Notes: a model not told the origin generated them from the letters alone. Shown: positions 1-8,613, counted from the first letter of the stretch. The stretch is DNA of 49,319 nucleotides from a bacterium (GCA_028820935.1 JAPPHZ010000020.1:1-49319), one strand, 5' to 3'. Made by a program: numbers and translations.

Positions 1-62
1 AAGCACCTACACTCCCTCCAACAAGACAGCGTTGCGACGACCCCTTGAACCTGGTTTGGGCG

Positions 63-757
63 TGTTGACACTATTGAGGCTGTCGTGTATTAGGGCGAGG
101 GTGATGAAGGCCATAGAAATGATGTCGAGTCTGTCGTAGCGGGTCTAGACGTGTCGGTAGCGTTTGAGCCGGCGGATGAGCCGTTCGATCTCGTTGCGCC
201 GCTTGTATGTCTGGCGGTTGTAGGAGTAGGGCTGTTTACGGTTGGTCTTGGGTGGATGTGGGGTTGATAGCCTGGGGCGAGAGCGAGTTGGCGTGTTTCG
301 TTCCCCTCGTGTGCCCGGTCGGCTACCAGGGGCAGACGCAGCTACAAGGATCCTTGACGTCTCAGTAGTTCCCGTCCCCAGGGGACGTCGTGGTCTTGAC
401 CTGGGGAAAGGCAGAAATCTACGGCGGTCCGGGCGGTGGCGGCCAGCATGTGGATCTTGGTGGTCCAGCTGCCCCGGGATTGCCGATCGCCTGAGGCCCC
501 TGGGATGTCGGGGCGCCGTGCCCGTCGGGATGTACCTTGACAGACGTGCTGTCCAGGCCCGGCACTTCGGGATCGACGAGTTGTTCTGCCTGTAGGCGGG
601 AGAACACCCCGGTCCAGCACCCCGTTCTTAGACCAGCGGTTCATCCGCCGGTAGGCCGTGTACCACTTGCCGTACCGTGCGGGCAATGCCCTCGATTTGC
701 GGCCGTGCTCGAGTATGTGGCGGATGCAGTTAAGTCAAGGTTGGAACTTTGGTGTTG
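63..757 (-). pseudogene. IS5-type transposase remnant
   Basis: On the minus strand, pieces of one IS5-type (DDE) transposase can be read in order but in several frames. From about 757 down to 610 it reads HILEHGRKSRALPARYGKWY and then RRMNRWSKNGVLDR. The next piece (607-500, another frame) has FSRLQAEQLVDPEVPGLDST, carrying the first catalytic Asp region, and then a piece with SWTTKIHMLAATAR. The C-terminal part (250-65) has NRQTYKRRNEIERLIRRLKR, then an in-frame TAG inside YRHV*TRYDRLDIIS. At least two frameshifts, one stop and no recognisable N-terminus make it inactive. I could not identify convincing terminal inverted repeats, so the limits are approximate. It marks this edge of the window as a site of past transposition. 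Confidence 0.85.
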
Positions 758-801
758 CCCGGCTGTGTGGGGAACGCGTCTGCTATATGTTAGTATTGTG
801 T

Positions 802-879
802 GGTGTTGGTTTCATACGTCAATTATAGGTGTTGGTTTCATACGTCAATTATAGGTGTTGGTTTCATACGTCAATTATA
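802..879. repeat. Three perfect 26-bp tandem repeats
   Basis: Three identical head-to-tail copies, at 802-827, 828-853 and 854-879, of a unit beginning GGTGTTGGTTTCATACGTC and ending AATTATA. The unit is much more AT-rich than its surroundings. Read on the minus strand each unit contains overlapping TATAAT and TTGACG, so consecutive copies place a TTGACG box 15 bp before the next TATAAT. This resembles a ladder of sigma70-type promoters pointing at the transposase remnant, though 15 bp is short of the usual 17. There are no spacers between copies, so it is not a CRISPR array. Confidence 0.9.
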
Positions 880-1048
880 CCGGTCAGATACCTCCACTCC
901 CTGGTGTATGTAGTCAACAGGCCCCAGTTTGCAGGCCGATGGCTCATGTTCCGCGGTGAACCTACCTGCCTAGGATGCGGCTAGGCCCGGTGTGTGAGTA
1001 GATGGCCGTGGTACCATGGCTTGTCAGCCAAACATGGAAGGAAGACCG

Positions 1049-1195
1049 ATGGCCAGCCAGCGTGGCAGGGGCCGACCCATTGAGAAGCCGTTGCCGGATC
1101 GTGTCCCGGAGACGCCTGAGAACATGTTGAACGCTGTGCTGGCAATGCCACCCAAACGGTCATCGCGGTACCAGCAGAACGGTCAGCGGCGCTGA
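1049..1195 (+). CDS. Small basic hypothetical protein (48 aa)
   Basis: A short ORF starting MASQRGRGRPIEKPLPD and rich in Arg and Pro. I chose ATG 1049 because GGAAGGAAG lies about 5-10 bases upstream; an in-frame ATG at 1034 would add five residues. The stop is 2 bases before the start of the next gene, and that gene overlaps the third, so the three look co-transcribed. I do not recognise a family. No signal peptide or membrane segment is visible. Its position beside an integrase suggests cargo of the mobile element, but function is unknown. Confidence 0.5.
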   Translation: MASQRGRGRPIEKPLPDRVPETPENMLNAVLAMPPKRSSRYQQNGQRR

Positions 1196-1197
1196 CC

Positions 1198-1407
1198 ATG
1201 GAGTGGCTGGGTGGTATTGGCGCTGTTACGACGGGGGCGGTTGCGGTGTTTGCGTTGTGGTTGAACCGTCGTGACAGGGTGGCTGACAAGATTGGCGAGT
1301 TGGATACGCGGTTGACATCTGGGATTGCTGAGTTGTCTGAGCGTGTGGCACGGATTGAGGGTCATCTGAGTCTCTACGACGCGCGGCTGGTTGATCGTAG
1401 GCCCTGA
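1198..1407 (+). CDS. Small membrane protein with coiled coil (69 aa)
   Basis: The N-terminus (about residues 4-22) is one hydrophobic helix, GGIGAVTTGAVAVFALWL, followed by basic residues NRRDR, which suggests a single membrane anchor with the rest in the cytoplasm. Residues about 30-60 have heptad-like spacing of Ile, Leu and Val, indicating a short amphipathic helix or coiled coil. The layout resembles small phage or mobile-element membrane proteins, but I do not recognise a named family. It begins 2 bases after the preceding small gene and its stop overlaps the next start, which supports translational coupling. Confidence 0.55.
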   Translation: MEWLGGIGAVTTGAVAVFALWLNRRDRVADKIGELDTRLTSGIAELSERVARIEGHLSLYDARLVDRRP

Positions 1408-1622
1408 TGACATCGGCTGGTGATCCTGGGGGCGTGCCGCTTGCGCCTGAACCGGAACCGGATGCGGTTACCTTCGATCCGGCTGTAGGTGCACTGACGG
1501 TCAACCTGGGGAAGGTCAATAGGTCAGCGGATGATCGCAGCGAACCGTGGGAGGCGTTGACGTTCGAGATCAACCCGGCTTTTCCTTTACGTTTGTTGAC
1601 CATCGAGAACAGACCAGAGTGA
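1407..1622 (+). CDS. Small acidic hypothetical protein (71 aa)
   Basis: An acidic, proline-rich protein beginning MTSAGDPGGVPLAPEPEPDA. Its ATG overlaps the stop of the preceding small membrane-protein gene (TGATG), typical of coupled operon genes. The second half (VGALTVNLGKVNRSADDRSE) looks like short beta strands. I do not recognise a family and see no signal peptide or membrane segment. With the two ORFs before it, it forms a three-gene cassette between the decayed IS and the integrase; the shared operon is the only functional clue. Confidence 0.5.
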   Translation: MTSAGDPGGVPLAPEPEPDAVTFDPAVGALTVNLGKVNRSADDRSEPWEALTFEINPAFPLRLLTIENRPE

Positions 1623-1768
1623 CCTAAACCCTATCGGCACTCACGTTTATGGTTCTTCCTTGTTGTGGGACACCACACTGCAAGATACATTTTGAACTAG
1701 GCCCTTATACAGTCCGGTAAGTGAAACGATCCCGTTGTTGCGTTCAGTATGGTGAGACGGTGGTAGTG

Positions 1769-2926
1769 CTAGGGGTTGAGGTATTGTGCCCAGGTTTCCA
1801 TGAGTTGGCGGCGGCGTTCGAGTAGGTCGGAGCGTTGGTAGGCGAGTTCGACGTCGGTTCCTGCGCGGTGGCCTAGGCACAGTTCGGCGACGGCCCAGTC
1901 TGCGCCTGTCTCTGCGGCCCAGCTGCGGAAGGCTGAGCGCATCCCGTGTGGTGTGCCGTCGATGCCGTTTTCGCGGCAGAGTTTGCTCATGGTGGAGTCT
2001 GAGAGGGTTTGGCCGGTTGCTGATGGGAAGACGAGGTCGTTGCCGTCGGAGAGTTCGCGTGCTTTTTGGAGGACGGCTAGGGCGGCGGTGCTTAGTGGAA
2101 CCCGGTGCGGTTCACCGATCTTGGTCCGGCGGCCGGGGATGGTCCATGTGGCGGAGTCGAGGTTGATCTCGTCCCATGTTGCCAGTCGGGCTTCGCTGCT
2201 TCGTACGGCGCACAGCGTGAGGAACTCTAAGCAGTACACGGTGGCTGCCCAGGCGCCGGTGGCGCGGATGGTGGCCAGTGCGTCGGATACTTGGCTGTGT
2301 GGGACGGATCGCATGTGTTGACGGCGGGTGCTGTTCTTGCCTAGGGCAGCTGTGATCGTGGCGGTGGGGTCGTTGGTGCGGTGTCCTTCAGCTACGGCCC
2401 ATTTCATGACGGCGCTGATGCGCTGGCGAACCCGTCTGGCGGTTTCGGCTTTGGTGAACCATATGGGGGTGAGACACGCCATGAGGTCGGCGGAGGTGAT
2501 GAGGTCGATCCGTTTTCCTCCGACTGTTGGGTACACGTAGGTTCGGAGGCTCGACTGCCAGATTTGTTGGCTTCTGCTGCCAGGCCGCCATTTGGCGGAG
2601 TGGAGTTCGATTACCTTGTCGGCTGCCTGCTCGAATGTTGGTGTCTTGTTGGCTTTCGGGTTGCGTCCTTCTTCGATGGCTTGGCGGTTGTCGAGGGCGC
2701 GGCGGCGGGCTTCGGCGAGTGTGACTGCGGGGTAGGAACCGAGGCCGAGGTTGGTCTCGCGGCCGTTGATTCGGAGTCGCTGGCTCCACGTCTTGGATAG
2801 CCGACCCTCGATTCTGGTCGTCTTCACCAGTAGGCTCAGCCCGTGGCCGCCGCGTCCGTCTCCGTAGCGTCCGGGTCTGCGCACGGTCTTGACGAAGGTA
2901 GCCGACAGGGTTGCTGGGCGTCTCAT
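1769..2926 (-). CDS. P4-type tyrosine integrase
   Basis: A site-specific recombinase of the P4/CP4-57 prophage integrase type, 385 aa, about the normal family length. The N-terminal DUF4102-like arm-binding domain (residues about 1-90) includes LSLLVKTTRIEGRLSKTW and a GSYPAVTLAEARRRA motif, followed by a core-binding domain (about 95-200). The catalytic domain shows the first Arg in CAVRSSEARL, HxxR in HGMRSAFR, the second His in LGHRAG, and the nucleophile Tyr363 in LAYQRSDL. All catalytic residues are visible, so the enzyme may be active. Relatives insert elements at tRNA or tmRNA 3' ends. Short repeats upstream of its start (2974-3085) could be its arm sites. Confidence 0.93.
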   Translation of the reverse strand: MRRPATLSATFVKTVRRPGRYGDGRGGHGLSLLVKTTRIEGRLSKTWSQRLRINGRETNLGLGSYPAVTLAEARRRALDNRQAIEEGRNPKANKTPTFEQAADKVIELHSAKWRPGSRSQQIWQSSLRTYVYPTVGGKRIDLITSADLMACLTPIWFTKAETARRVRQRISAVMKWAVAEGHRTNDPTATITAALGKNSTRRQHMRSVPHSQVSDALATIRATGAWAATVYCLEFLTLCAVRSSEARLATWDEINLDSATWTIPGRRTKIGEPHRVPLSTAALAVLQKARELSDGNDLVFPSATGQTLSDSTMSKLCRENGIDGTPHGMRSAFRSWAAETGADWAVAELCLGHRAGTDVELAYQRSDLLERRRQLMETWAQYLNP

Positions 2927-2973
2927 GTTTCCGATTGGTTCCTGTTCTGGGTATCGGTCTAGTTATCAGGTTA

Positions 2974-3085
2974 GCACCGGGATTGTACAGAACGGTGCGA
3001 AAACCGATGAAACAACCAAATCGACTACGGTGCCTGTGACCTGGGAGAACACGGGTAGTATAGAAGGTAGTGCTACGGTGCGAAA
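2974..3085. repeat. Repeated ACGGTGC motifs upstream of integrase
   Basis: ACGGTGCGAAA occurs at 2992-3002 and 3075-3085; a shorter copy, ACGGTGC, is at 3027-3033; and an inverted core, GCACCG, is at 2974-2979. All lie within 160 bp upstream of the integrase start. Such spaced repeats fit integrase arm-type or excisionase binding sites, but this is inferred from position only. Confidence 0.45.
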
Positions 3086-3089
3086 CAGA

Positions 3090-3112
3090 GGTTCGATTGT
3101 CCGCACCTCCAC
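3090..3112 (+). other. Possible att core resembling a tmRNA 3' end
   Basis: The sequence GGTTCGATT followed by CCGCACCTCCACT resembles the T-loop and 3' acceptor end of bacterial tmRNA genes (GGTTCGATTCC ... CACCTCCACCA). The T-stem does not pair properly here, so it is not a functional RNA end. It could be a degenerate attachment site left by the adjacent integrase. The rest of 3113-3229 holds nothing I recognise. Confidence 0.25.
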
Positions 3113-3229
3113 TGCGTTCCGTGGGTAGCCCAAGGCGACCGACCACGCTTGCACGAGTGCTTGGGGCAGGTGGTTCGGGTCCCGCATCGGGGCCAGGTTG
3201 ACGGAAGGATCGGCTCTCCGAGCCGCCTG

Positions 3230-4870
3230 TCAGCTCTGGTGCTTCTTGCCTTCGAAGACCGTTCCCCAGATGGGGATGTCGCGGAGGGAGTTGATGTCGA
3301 CGGTGTAGGGGTCTTCTTGGAGGATGGTGAAGTCTGCTCGTTTGCCCCAGCGCAGCGATCCGATCTCGTCCTCGAGCCCGAGTACGTGGGCGGCGTTGGT
3401 GGTGATGGCCCTGATGGCGGCGTCCAGGGAGGCTCGCTCGTCGGGTCCCATCAGAGTGCCTGACTCCGTCAGCCGGTTGGCGGCTACCCAGGCGTTGTTC
3501 AGGGGCTTCGCCGGCGCCATCGGGAAGTCCGAGTGGACAGCGAACCGCACTCCTGCTCGCTCGAGGGAGCCGAGTCTGGAGATCTGGGACGCCCGCTCGA
3601 AACCGACCGTGTGGGCGGCGAAGGCTTCGGCGAGCTCGTAGACGTAGTACGCATTCACGGAGGCGACGCCCCCGACCGCCGCCATGCGGTCGACCTGTTG
3701 CGAACTCGAGATGCCGAAGTGCTCGAAGGTGAAGCGATGATCGAAGCGGGGGCGCTCCCGCTGCAGCTTCTCGAGGGTGGACAGGGCCAGTTCGACGCCG
3801 AGGTCTCCGCTGCAGTGCACATGGATCTTCAGTCCCGCATTCCAGAGGACCCGGGCGATCTCCTCGAACCTCTCCGGGGGTGTTATCCACTCGCCGTGGC
3901 GACCGTCGAGGTGTCCGGGGGGCTTGAGCATCAACAACTCTGCGAAGAACCCTCCGTCGGCGAAGAGCTTGGCGTGGTCACTGAACCGCAGGCGGTGGGT
4001 GTTCCGCTCGGGGTATTCCAGCACCCGCTCGAGGAATTGCCTGTCGGTACGCGCATCGCCATCCGGTCCCGCTGTGTAGGGCATCAGCTGGATCCGGAAT
4101 GGGGTGTCGGGCTGTTCCATCACCGCCAGCAGGTGGGACCACTCCTCCTCGAATCCGTAGAAACCGAACGCGGCGTCGCCGATGGTCGTATGGCCACCGG
4201 TGTGGATGACCTGGCGCATCCGGTCGAGCCCATCGCGGAACCGCTCCGTTTCCAGGATGAAGCTGCGGAGGTGGTGGAGCGCCACTTCCAGGCCGGTCTC
4301 GAAGAACTTGCCCCCATCGAGGTCGATCTGTGGGTGACGGCGCGCGGCCTCCGGGTCCAGATCCATCCAGCGCAGGCAGGCGTCGTTCACCACCAGCGAG
4401 TGGTATCCGCGGTGCCAGACCACGACCGGACGGATGGTGGATACCTCGTTGAGGGCGTTCCGATCGATGTCACCGTGCCAGATGGGGTGATGGCCGAAGG
4501 CGAACAGTGGTTCTTTGGGCGCCAGGGTGGCTTCGATGTCAACCAAGCGGGTGCGGAACTGCTCCTCGTCACGCACGGGGTGGATCTGCTCCCCCGGGAG
4601 ATCCCAACCCACCGCGGTCGTGAAGTGCATCGGCAACAGGATGGCGGCCATGGACGGATGCAGGTGGGGATCGATGAAGCCCGGCATGAGGCACAGGTTC
4701 TTGAAAGTGTCGTCCACTTCGTGGCTGTGCGTTTCGAGCCACGGTCGCATCGTCTCGATAGTCCCGACCTCGAGGATGCGTCCATCCCGAACCGCTACCG
4801 CTTCGGCCACCGGCAGGGACGGCTCCATCGTCCGCACCGTTCGGGCGACAAACACAGTTATCTCAGCCAT
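3230..4870 (-). CDS. Amidohydrolase family 3 (YtcJ-like) hydrolase
   Basis: A 546-aa metal-dependent hydrolase of the amidohydrolase superfamily, YtcJ-like subgroup, which hydrolyses exocyclic amide or related C-N bonds; substrate unknown. The first metal ligands are His69 and His71 in GFIDPHLHP. Further ligand regions are IHVHCSGD, the FEHFGI stretch and the catalytic Asp in VHSDFP. The C-terminal LGLEDEIGSLRWGKRADFTI is the typical return to the small beta domain. The start is supported by AGGAGG shortly before the ATG. It lies 83 bp downstream of the amine oxidase on the same strand, so both are probably co-transcribed and may act in sequence on an amine or amide compound. Confidence 0.88.
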   Translation of the reverse strand: MAEITVFVARTVRTMEPSLPVAEAVAVRDGRILEVGTIETMRPWLETHSHEVDDTFKNLCLMPGFIDPHLHPSMAAILLPMHFTTAVGWDLPGEQIHPVRDEEQFRTRLVDIEATLAPKEPLFAFGHHPIWHGDIDRNALNEVSTIRPVVVWHRGYHSLVVNDACLRWMDLDPEAARRHPQIDLDGGKFFETGLEVALHHLRSFILETERFRDGLDRMRQVIHTGGHTTIGDAAFGFYGFEEEWSHLLAVMEQPDTPFRIQLMPYTAGPDGDARTDRQFLERVLEYPERNTHRLRFSDHAKLFADGGFFAELLMLKPPGHLDGRHGEWITPPERFEEIARVLWNAGLKIHVHCSGDLGVELALSTLEKLQRERPRFDHRFTFEHFGISSSQQVDRMAAVGGVASVNAYYVYELAEAFAAHTVGFERASQISRLGSLERAGVRFAVHSDFPMAPAKPLNNAWVAANRLTESGTLMGPDERASLDAAIRAITTNAAHVLGLEDEIGSLRWGKRADFTILQEDPYTVDINSLRDIPIWGTVFEGKKHQS

Positions 4871-4953
4871 GAAAGCCTCCTATGCCAGCAGTTCCTCCGG
4901 CCCGGAGTGCCTGTCTTCCTCGGGAGGGCCCGACCGCACCGGGACGAACCGGC

Positions 4954-6255
4954 CTAACCGTCCTCGCGTAGCCGTCGGCTGAGGGTTGCCGCAGTCTCGG
5001 CGCCGCTCTCGATGGCGCCGTCCATGAACCCGGCCCAGCCTCGGGCGAGGTCCGAACCGGCGAAGTAGAGGCGGCCGCGGGGAACGGAGAAGTCGGAGTA
5101 GTAGCGCGACAGCTGCCCCGGGCGGTAGGTCGTCCAAGTCCCCTTGGCGTACGGGTCGGTCGACCAGTTGTGGCTGTGGCACTTGCGGACCGTCGCCTCC
5201 GGGGCGAACTGGCGGATCGCCTGCTGCACCTGGGCGCGGTCCATTCCGTCGATCGCCGAGTCATCCTCGCCTATTCCCACCAGGAGCCGCCCGCCGTCGA
5301 AGTCGGCCTGCTCCGAGACCCAGCAGAGAGGGCCGCCCCAGCCCGAGGCCATCAGGAACTCGGGTACGTTGTCGACCAGCGCATGCAGCTTGACCGCATG
5401 GCCTGCCAGCCCCTCGGCGGCGAACGCTCTCTTGGGCGAGCCGGCAGGTAACGGCAACTCGATGTCCTCCCAGGTGTTGACGGGGGTGGCCAGCACCGCG
5501 AAGCGGGCCCTGTGGGTGTCGCCGCCGGTGGTCGTCACCGCGATATGGTCGCCGGCGTCGGCAATCGAGGCGACCGGCGCCGAGAGCCCGATGTCCGCGC
5601 CCCCGTCCTCGGCCAGGGCTGTGACCAGACTCTCCGTTCCCTGGGCGAACTTCGTAGCCGGTGCGTCGTCGAGCGTCCATGTGGTGTTGTCGTATCCGGC
5701 CACCCACGTGAGGACCTGTAGCGCCGACACGTCCGAGGGATCGCATCCGAAGGCGAACGCGGCCCACATCGAGAGGTACTCCGCCACCAGGTGTTGGTCT
5801 GTGTAGGGCGCGATGAACTCGGAGAACGGGATGTCCAGATCGTGCAGGTCCGGGCTGTCCAGATCGGACCCGAAGGTCACCCGGCGTGACTGGTCGACGA
5901 TGTGATCGAGCGCCTTGTCGAGATCGGGGCGGACGTCACGGGGCACGGGCTGGTCGGGACGCGCCAGGCTGCGACCGCCGAGCGATACCCGGAACTCCTG
6001 GCCGGCCGGGCTCAGGACAGTGGGCAGGGAGTAGCGCTTGATCTCGCGGGCGATGTTGTGCTGGGTCCCCTCGTCGAACCACGTGCCCCCCATCTCGGTG
6101 TAATGGTCGGTGTCGCCGAAGCGCTTCCACCACGTCCGCCCACCCAGCCGGTCGCGCGCCTCCAGTACCAGGACCCGGTGTCCACCCTGAACCAGATCAC
6201 GGGCGGCTGTCAGACCGGCGATGCCGCCACCGATAACGATCACATCATGATGCAT
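4954..6255 (-). CDS. Flavin monoamine oxidase family protein
   Basis: An FAD-dependent amine oxidase, 433 aa, that would oxidatively deaminate an amine to an aldehyde or imine. The Rossmann motif GGGIAGL is at residues 9-15, followed by the ribose-binding Glu in VLEARDRLGGRT. The C-terminal FAD motif is visible as GRLYFAGSDLARGWAGFMDG. I placed the start at the ATG at 6255, nine bases after GAAGG; a TTG at 6264 would abut that ribosome site directly. No signal peptide is seen, so it is probably cytoplasmic. The downstream amidohydrolase is a likely operon partner. The substrate is not deducible. Confidence 0.9.
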   Translation of the reverse strand: MHHDVIVIGGGIAGLTAARDLVQGGHRVLVLEARDRLGGRTWWKRFGDTDHYTEMGGTWFDEGTQHNIAREIKRYSLPTVLSPAGQEFRVSLGGRSLARPDQPVPRDVRPDLDKALDHIVDQSRRVTFGSDLDSPDLHDLDIPFSEFIAPYTDQHLVAEYLSMWAAFAFGCDPSDVSALQVLTWVAGYDNTTWTLDDAPATKFAQGTESLVTALAEDGGADIGLSAPVASIADAGDHIAVTTTGGDTHRARFAVLATPVNTWEDIELPLPAGSPKRAFAAEGLAGHAVKLHALVDNVPEFLMASGWGGPLCWVSEQADFDGGRLLVGIGEDDSAIDGMDRAQVQQAIRQFAPEATVRKCHSHNWSTDPYAKGTWTTYRPGQLSRYYSDFSVPRGRLYFAGSDLARGWAGFMDGAIESGAETAATLSRRLREDG

Positions 6256-6477
6256 GAAGTCCAACCTTCATCCCGAGGGTCGTATCCGAAGCATACGGCA
6301 GCCACGCGGAGATCGGCCGATCTCCGGCGAGGCAATCGGAGGGGCGTGGGATGTCTCTGTCGGGCGACTGCCGTCTCGCCCGCTCGGATCGGGTACGAGG
6401 GGCCTGCACCCTTCCGGATGTAACCGGATACCGGGGTACGCTGGGGGCGCCGGTGCGGCGATGCGGACAGGTGCTTG

Positions 6478-7122
6478 ATGGTTGATCGGCGGATGGCCCG
6501 CCTTCGTGAGGAGTACGAGACGGAGGGGCTCTCGATGCGGGAGGCCCATCCTGACCCGATCCGCCAGTTCGACCGCTGGTTCAACGAGGCCGTGGACGCG
6601 GGTGTGCCGCAGGCCAACGCCATGACCGTTGGCACGGCTGACGATCGCGGGCGCCCCTCTGCCCGGGTGGTGCTGCTCAAGGGGTACGACCTTTCGGGGT
6701 TCGTGTTCTACACCAACCTCGGGAGCCGCAAGTCGGAGGAGTTGACGGCCAACCCGCGGGCGGCCCTCTGCTTTCTCTGGCTGGAGCTGCACCGCCAGGT
6801 CAGGATCGAAGGACCGGTCGAGGTGGTCGGCGACGCGGATTCCGACGAATACTTCGCCTCCCGTCCGCGGGGGGCCCGGATCGCCGCGGCTGCTTCTCCG
6901 CAGAGCCGGGAGATTTCCGGCAGGCTCGCGCTCGAACGCCTGGTGACGGACAAGGAAGCCGAGTACCAGGATGGGGAGGTGCCCCGGCCCGCCCACTGGG
7001 GAGGGTGGAGGGTCCGACCCGAACGGTTCGAGTTCTGGCAGGGCCGGCGCCACCGGCTCCATGACCGGGTCGTCTACCTCGCCGATGGCGACGGTTGGCG
7101 ACGGGTGCGGCTGGCGCCATGA
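6478..7122 (+). CDS. pdxH: Pyridoxamine 5'-phosphate oxidase
   Basis: An FMN enzyme that oxidises pyridoxine or pyridoxamine phosphate to PLP, 214 aa, normal length for PdxH. Visible family motifs: NAMTVGTADDRGRPSARVVL, the FMN-binding region GFVFYTNLGSRKSEEL, FASRPRGARIAAAASPQS, and the C-terminal PLP-site signature WGGWRVRPERFEFWQG with HRLHDR. I use ATG 6478; a TTG at 6475 is also possible. The stop overlaps the start of the JAMM protease (ATGA). PLP made here would serve the two aminotransferases in this window. The 222 bp before it (6256-6477) show no feature I can name. Confidence 0.95.
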   Translation: MVDRRMARLREEYETEGLSMREAHPDPIRQFDRWFNEAVDAGVPQANAMTVGTADDRGRPSARVVLLKGYDLSGFVFYTNLGSRKSEELTANPRAALCFLWLELHRQVRIEGPVEVVGDADSDEYFASRPRGARIAAAASPQSREISGRLALERLVTDKEAEYQDGEVPRPAHWGGWRVRPERFEFWQGRRHRLHDRVVYLADGDGWRRVRLAP

Positions 7123-7532
7123 TCGCCGCCGATGCCTGCCTGCGGCCGGCGATGGTCAGAGCGATGATCGCCCATGCCGCCGAAGCCAGCCCAAGAGAGG
7201 CCTGCGGCCTGATCGTCTATGACGGGGCCGGGTTTCCGGCGCGGCTCTATCGCACCACCAACGTCCACCCAGATCCCGATCGCTTCGAACTGGACCCGGT
7301 CGAGCACTTCGGGGTGCTGAGGGAGGCGGACGAGTCCGGGTGGCGGATCGGCGCGGTCTACCACTCCCATCCGCGGGGTCCCGCCCGGCCATCCGCTACG
7401 GACCGGGCCGCAGGGATCGACCCGGACTGGATATCGTTCGTCATCGGACGCAATCGGACCGCCGGGTGGGTCATCCAGGCCTACAGGTTGGCGGACGGGC
7501 GCGCTATCCCCCTCGGCAAAGTAGCGTCCTGA
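7119..7532 (+). CDS. M67 (JAMM/MPN) metalloprotease
   Basis: A small zinc isopeptidase-like protein of the bacterial JAMM family, 137 aa. The canonical motif is complete: Glu27 in REACGL, then His82-x-His84-x7-Ser92-x2-Asp95 in [14 protein letters not shown]. Bacterial relatives cleave C-terminal residues from ubiquitin-like sulfur carriers such as CysO or process other small proteins. No sulfur-carrier or CysM gene is next to it here, so the substrate is unknown. The start overlaps the pdxH stop (ATGA), supporting translational coupling. Confidence 0.85.
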   Translation: MIAADACLRPAMVRAMIAHAAEASPREACGLIVYDGAGFPARLYRTTNVHPDPDRFELDPVEHFGVLREADESGWRIGAVYHSHPRGPARPSATDRAAGIDPDWISFVIGRNRTAGWVIQAYRLADGRAIPLGKVAS

Positions 7533-7572
7533 CCGGGCACAATGCGCCGCGCGGCGGCCGGAATCGACCAAG

Positions 7573-8499
7573 ATGAGCACCATGCCGGCGAACCCGAAGG
7601 ACTTCCCGGGCCATGAACCCGATCCGGCCCGATGGTGGGATGCCGATCTGGCCGCGTACCTCTCCCGCCTGGAGAGCCAGCGGGGGTTGTCGGAACACAC
7701 GGTGGCCGCCTACCGGCGTGATCTCACCCAGTTCTTCCGTCATGTCGAGAGCCTGGGAATCGACTCTGCGGCCGGTATCGACCGCACCTCGATCCGTACG
7801 TTCCTGGCACAGCTCGACGGCAGGGGTTATGCCCGGCGCTCGGTTGCCCGCAAGATCTCGGCCATCCGGGCCTTCCTGTCGGATGCGGTGCGGCGAGGTG
7901 CTCTCTCGGTCAACCCGGCCGACGGTATCGCCCGTCCCAAGTCCCGCCGGACCCTTCCCAAGGCCCTCACCCAGCGGGCCGCCACCTCGCTCCTCGAAGC
8001 GATCGACGGGGACGATCCGAAGTCGCTGCGAGACCGGGCCGTTCTCGAGACCCTTTACGCCACGGGCTTGCGCGTGTCCGAGTTGGCCTCTCTCACCATG
8101 GACGGGACGGTCGGGCTGGATCGGTTGGTCGTGGAGGGTAAGGGTGGTCGCCATAGGGTGATCCCGTTGGGGGCGCAGGCCCGGATCGCCGTCGAACGCT
8201 ACGTACGAGCGGGCCGGCCCCTCCTCCTCGGCGATCGCCCCACGGACGCCCTGTGGGTGGGCGCACGGGGAGTGCCCATGAGCCCCCGAACGCTTCGCCG
8301 GATGGTGCGGAGCCGGGCAGGCACCTTTCCCCACGCCCTGCGCCACTCCTTCGCCACCCACCTGCTCGAAAGGGGTGCCGATCTGACCTCTGTCCAGCAG
8401 CTCCTGGGCCATGTCGAACTGGGGACCACCCAGGTCTACACCTCCGTCACCCGCCACCACATGAGGGCCACGTACGAACGCAGCCACCCACGTGCTTAG
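7573..8499 (+). CDS. xerC: Tyrosine recombinase XerC
   Basis: Chromosome-dimer resolution recombinase acting at dif, 308 aa, typical Xer length. An N-terminal SAM-like domain (residues about 20-110, [20 protein letters not shown]) precedes the catalytic domain, with Arg in [12 protein letters not shown], Lys in [27 protein letters not shown], His280 in [10 protein letters not shown] and Tyr289 in QVYTSV. Unlike the 1769-2926 integrase it lacks an arm-binding DUF4102 domain, which marks it as a Xer protein. The start could be ATG 7573 or 7582; neither has a strong ribosome site. Its TAG stop is the first unit of the heptamer repeat array that follows. Confidence 0.9.
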   Translation: MSTMPANPKDFPGHEPDPARWWDADLAAYLSRLESQRGLSEHTVAAYRRDLTQFFRHVESLGIDSAAGIDRTSIRTFLAQLDGRGYARRSVARKISAIRAFLSDAVRRGALSVNPADGIARPKSRRTLPKALTQRAATSLLEAIDGDDPKSLRDRAVLETLYATGLRVSELASLTMDGTVGLDRLVVEGKGGRHRVIPLGAQARIAVERYVRAGRPLLLGDRPTDALWVGARGVPMSPRTLRRMVRSRAGTFPHALRHSFATHLLERGADLTSVQQLLGHVELGTTQVYTSVTRHHMRATYERSHPRA

Positions 8500-8613
8500 T
8501 TTCCAGTTGCCAGTTTCTAGTTGGTAGTGTTTTGATAGCGACTAATCTTTAGTAACAAACGATCAGCAACTAGCAACTAGCAACTAGCAACTAGCAACTA
8601 GCAACCAGCAACT
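8497..8613. repeat. Inverted heptamer repeat array A
   Basis: Starting at the TAG stop of xerC are phased degenerate 7-mers (TAGTTTC, CAGTTGC, CAGTTTC, TAGTTGG). After an AT-rich spacer come seven tandem copies of AGCAACT (8565-8613; the sixth is AGCAACC). The two arms are reverse complements, so a long imperfect hairpin can form in RNA or DNA. Related arrays follow frr and rseP. The remaining bases up to rpsB (8614-8744) are GC-rich with no recognisable element. Confidence 0.9.

Noticed and set aside
802..879. Repeat array as a CRISPR
   Set aside because: Copies are directly abutting with no spacers, and no cas genes are present.
1..900. Direct ACCTNCACTCCCT matches near 5-18 and 890-902 as IS ends
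   Set aside because: They are in direct, not inverted, orientation and short; not convincing IS termini.
3090..3112. A real tRNA or tmRNA gene
   Set aside because: Only the T-loop and acceptor-like 3' end are seen, and the T-stem does not pair; no upstream arms.
3533..4957. Long + strand open frame opposite the amidohydrolase
   Set aside because: Antisense shadow of a well-supported gene; typical of high-GC DNA.
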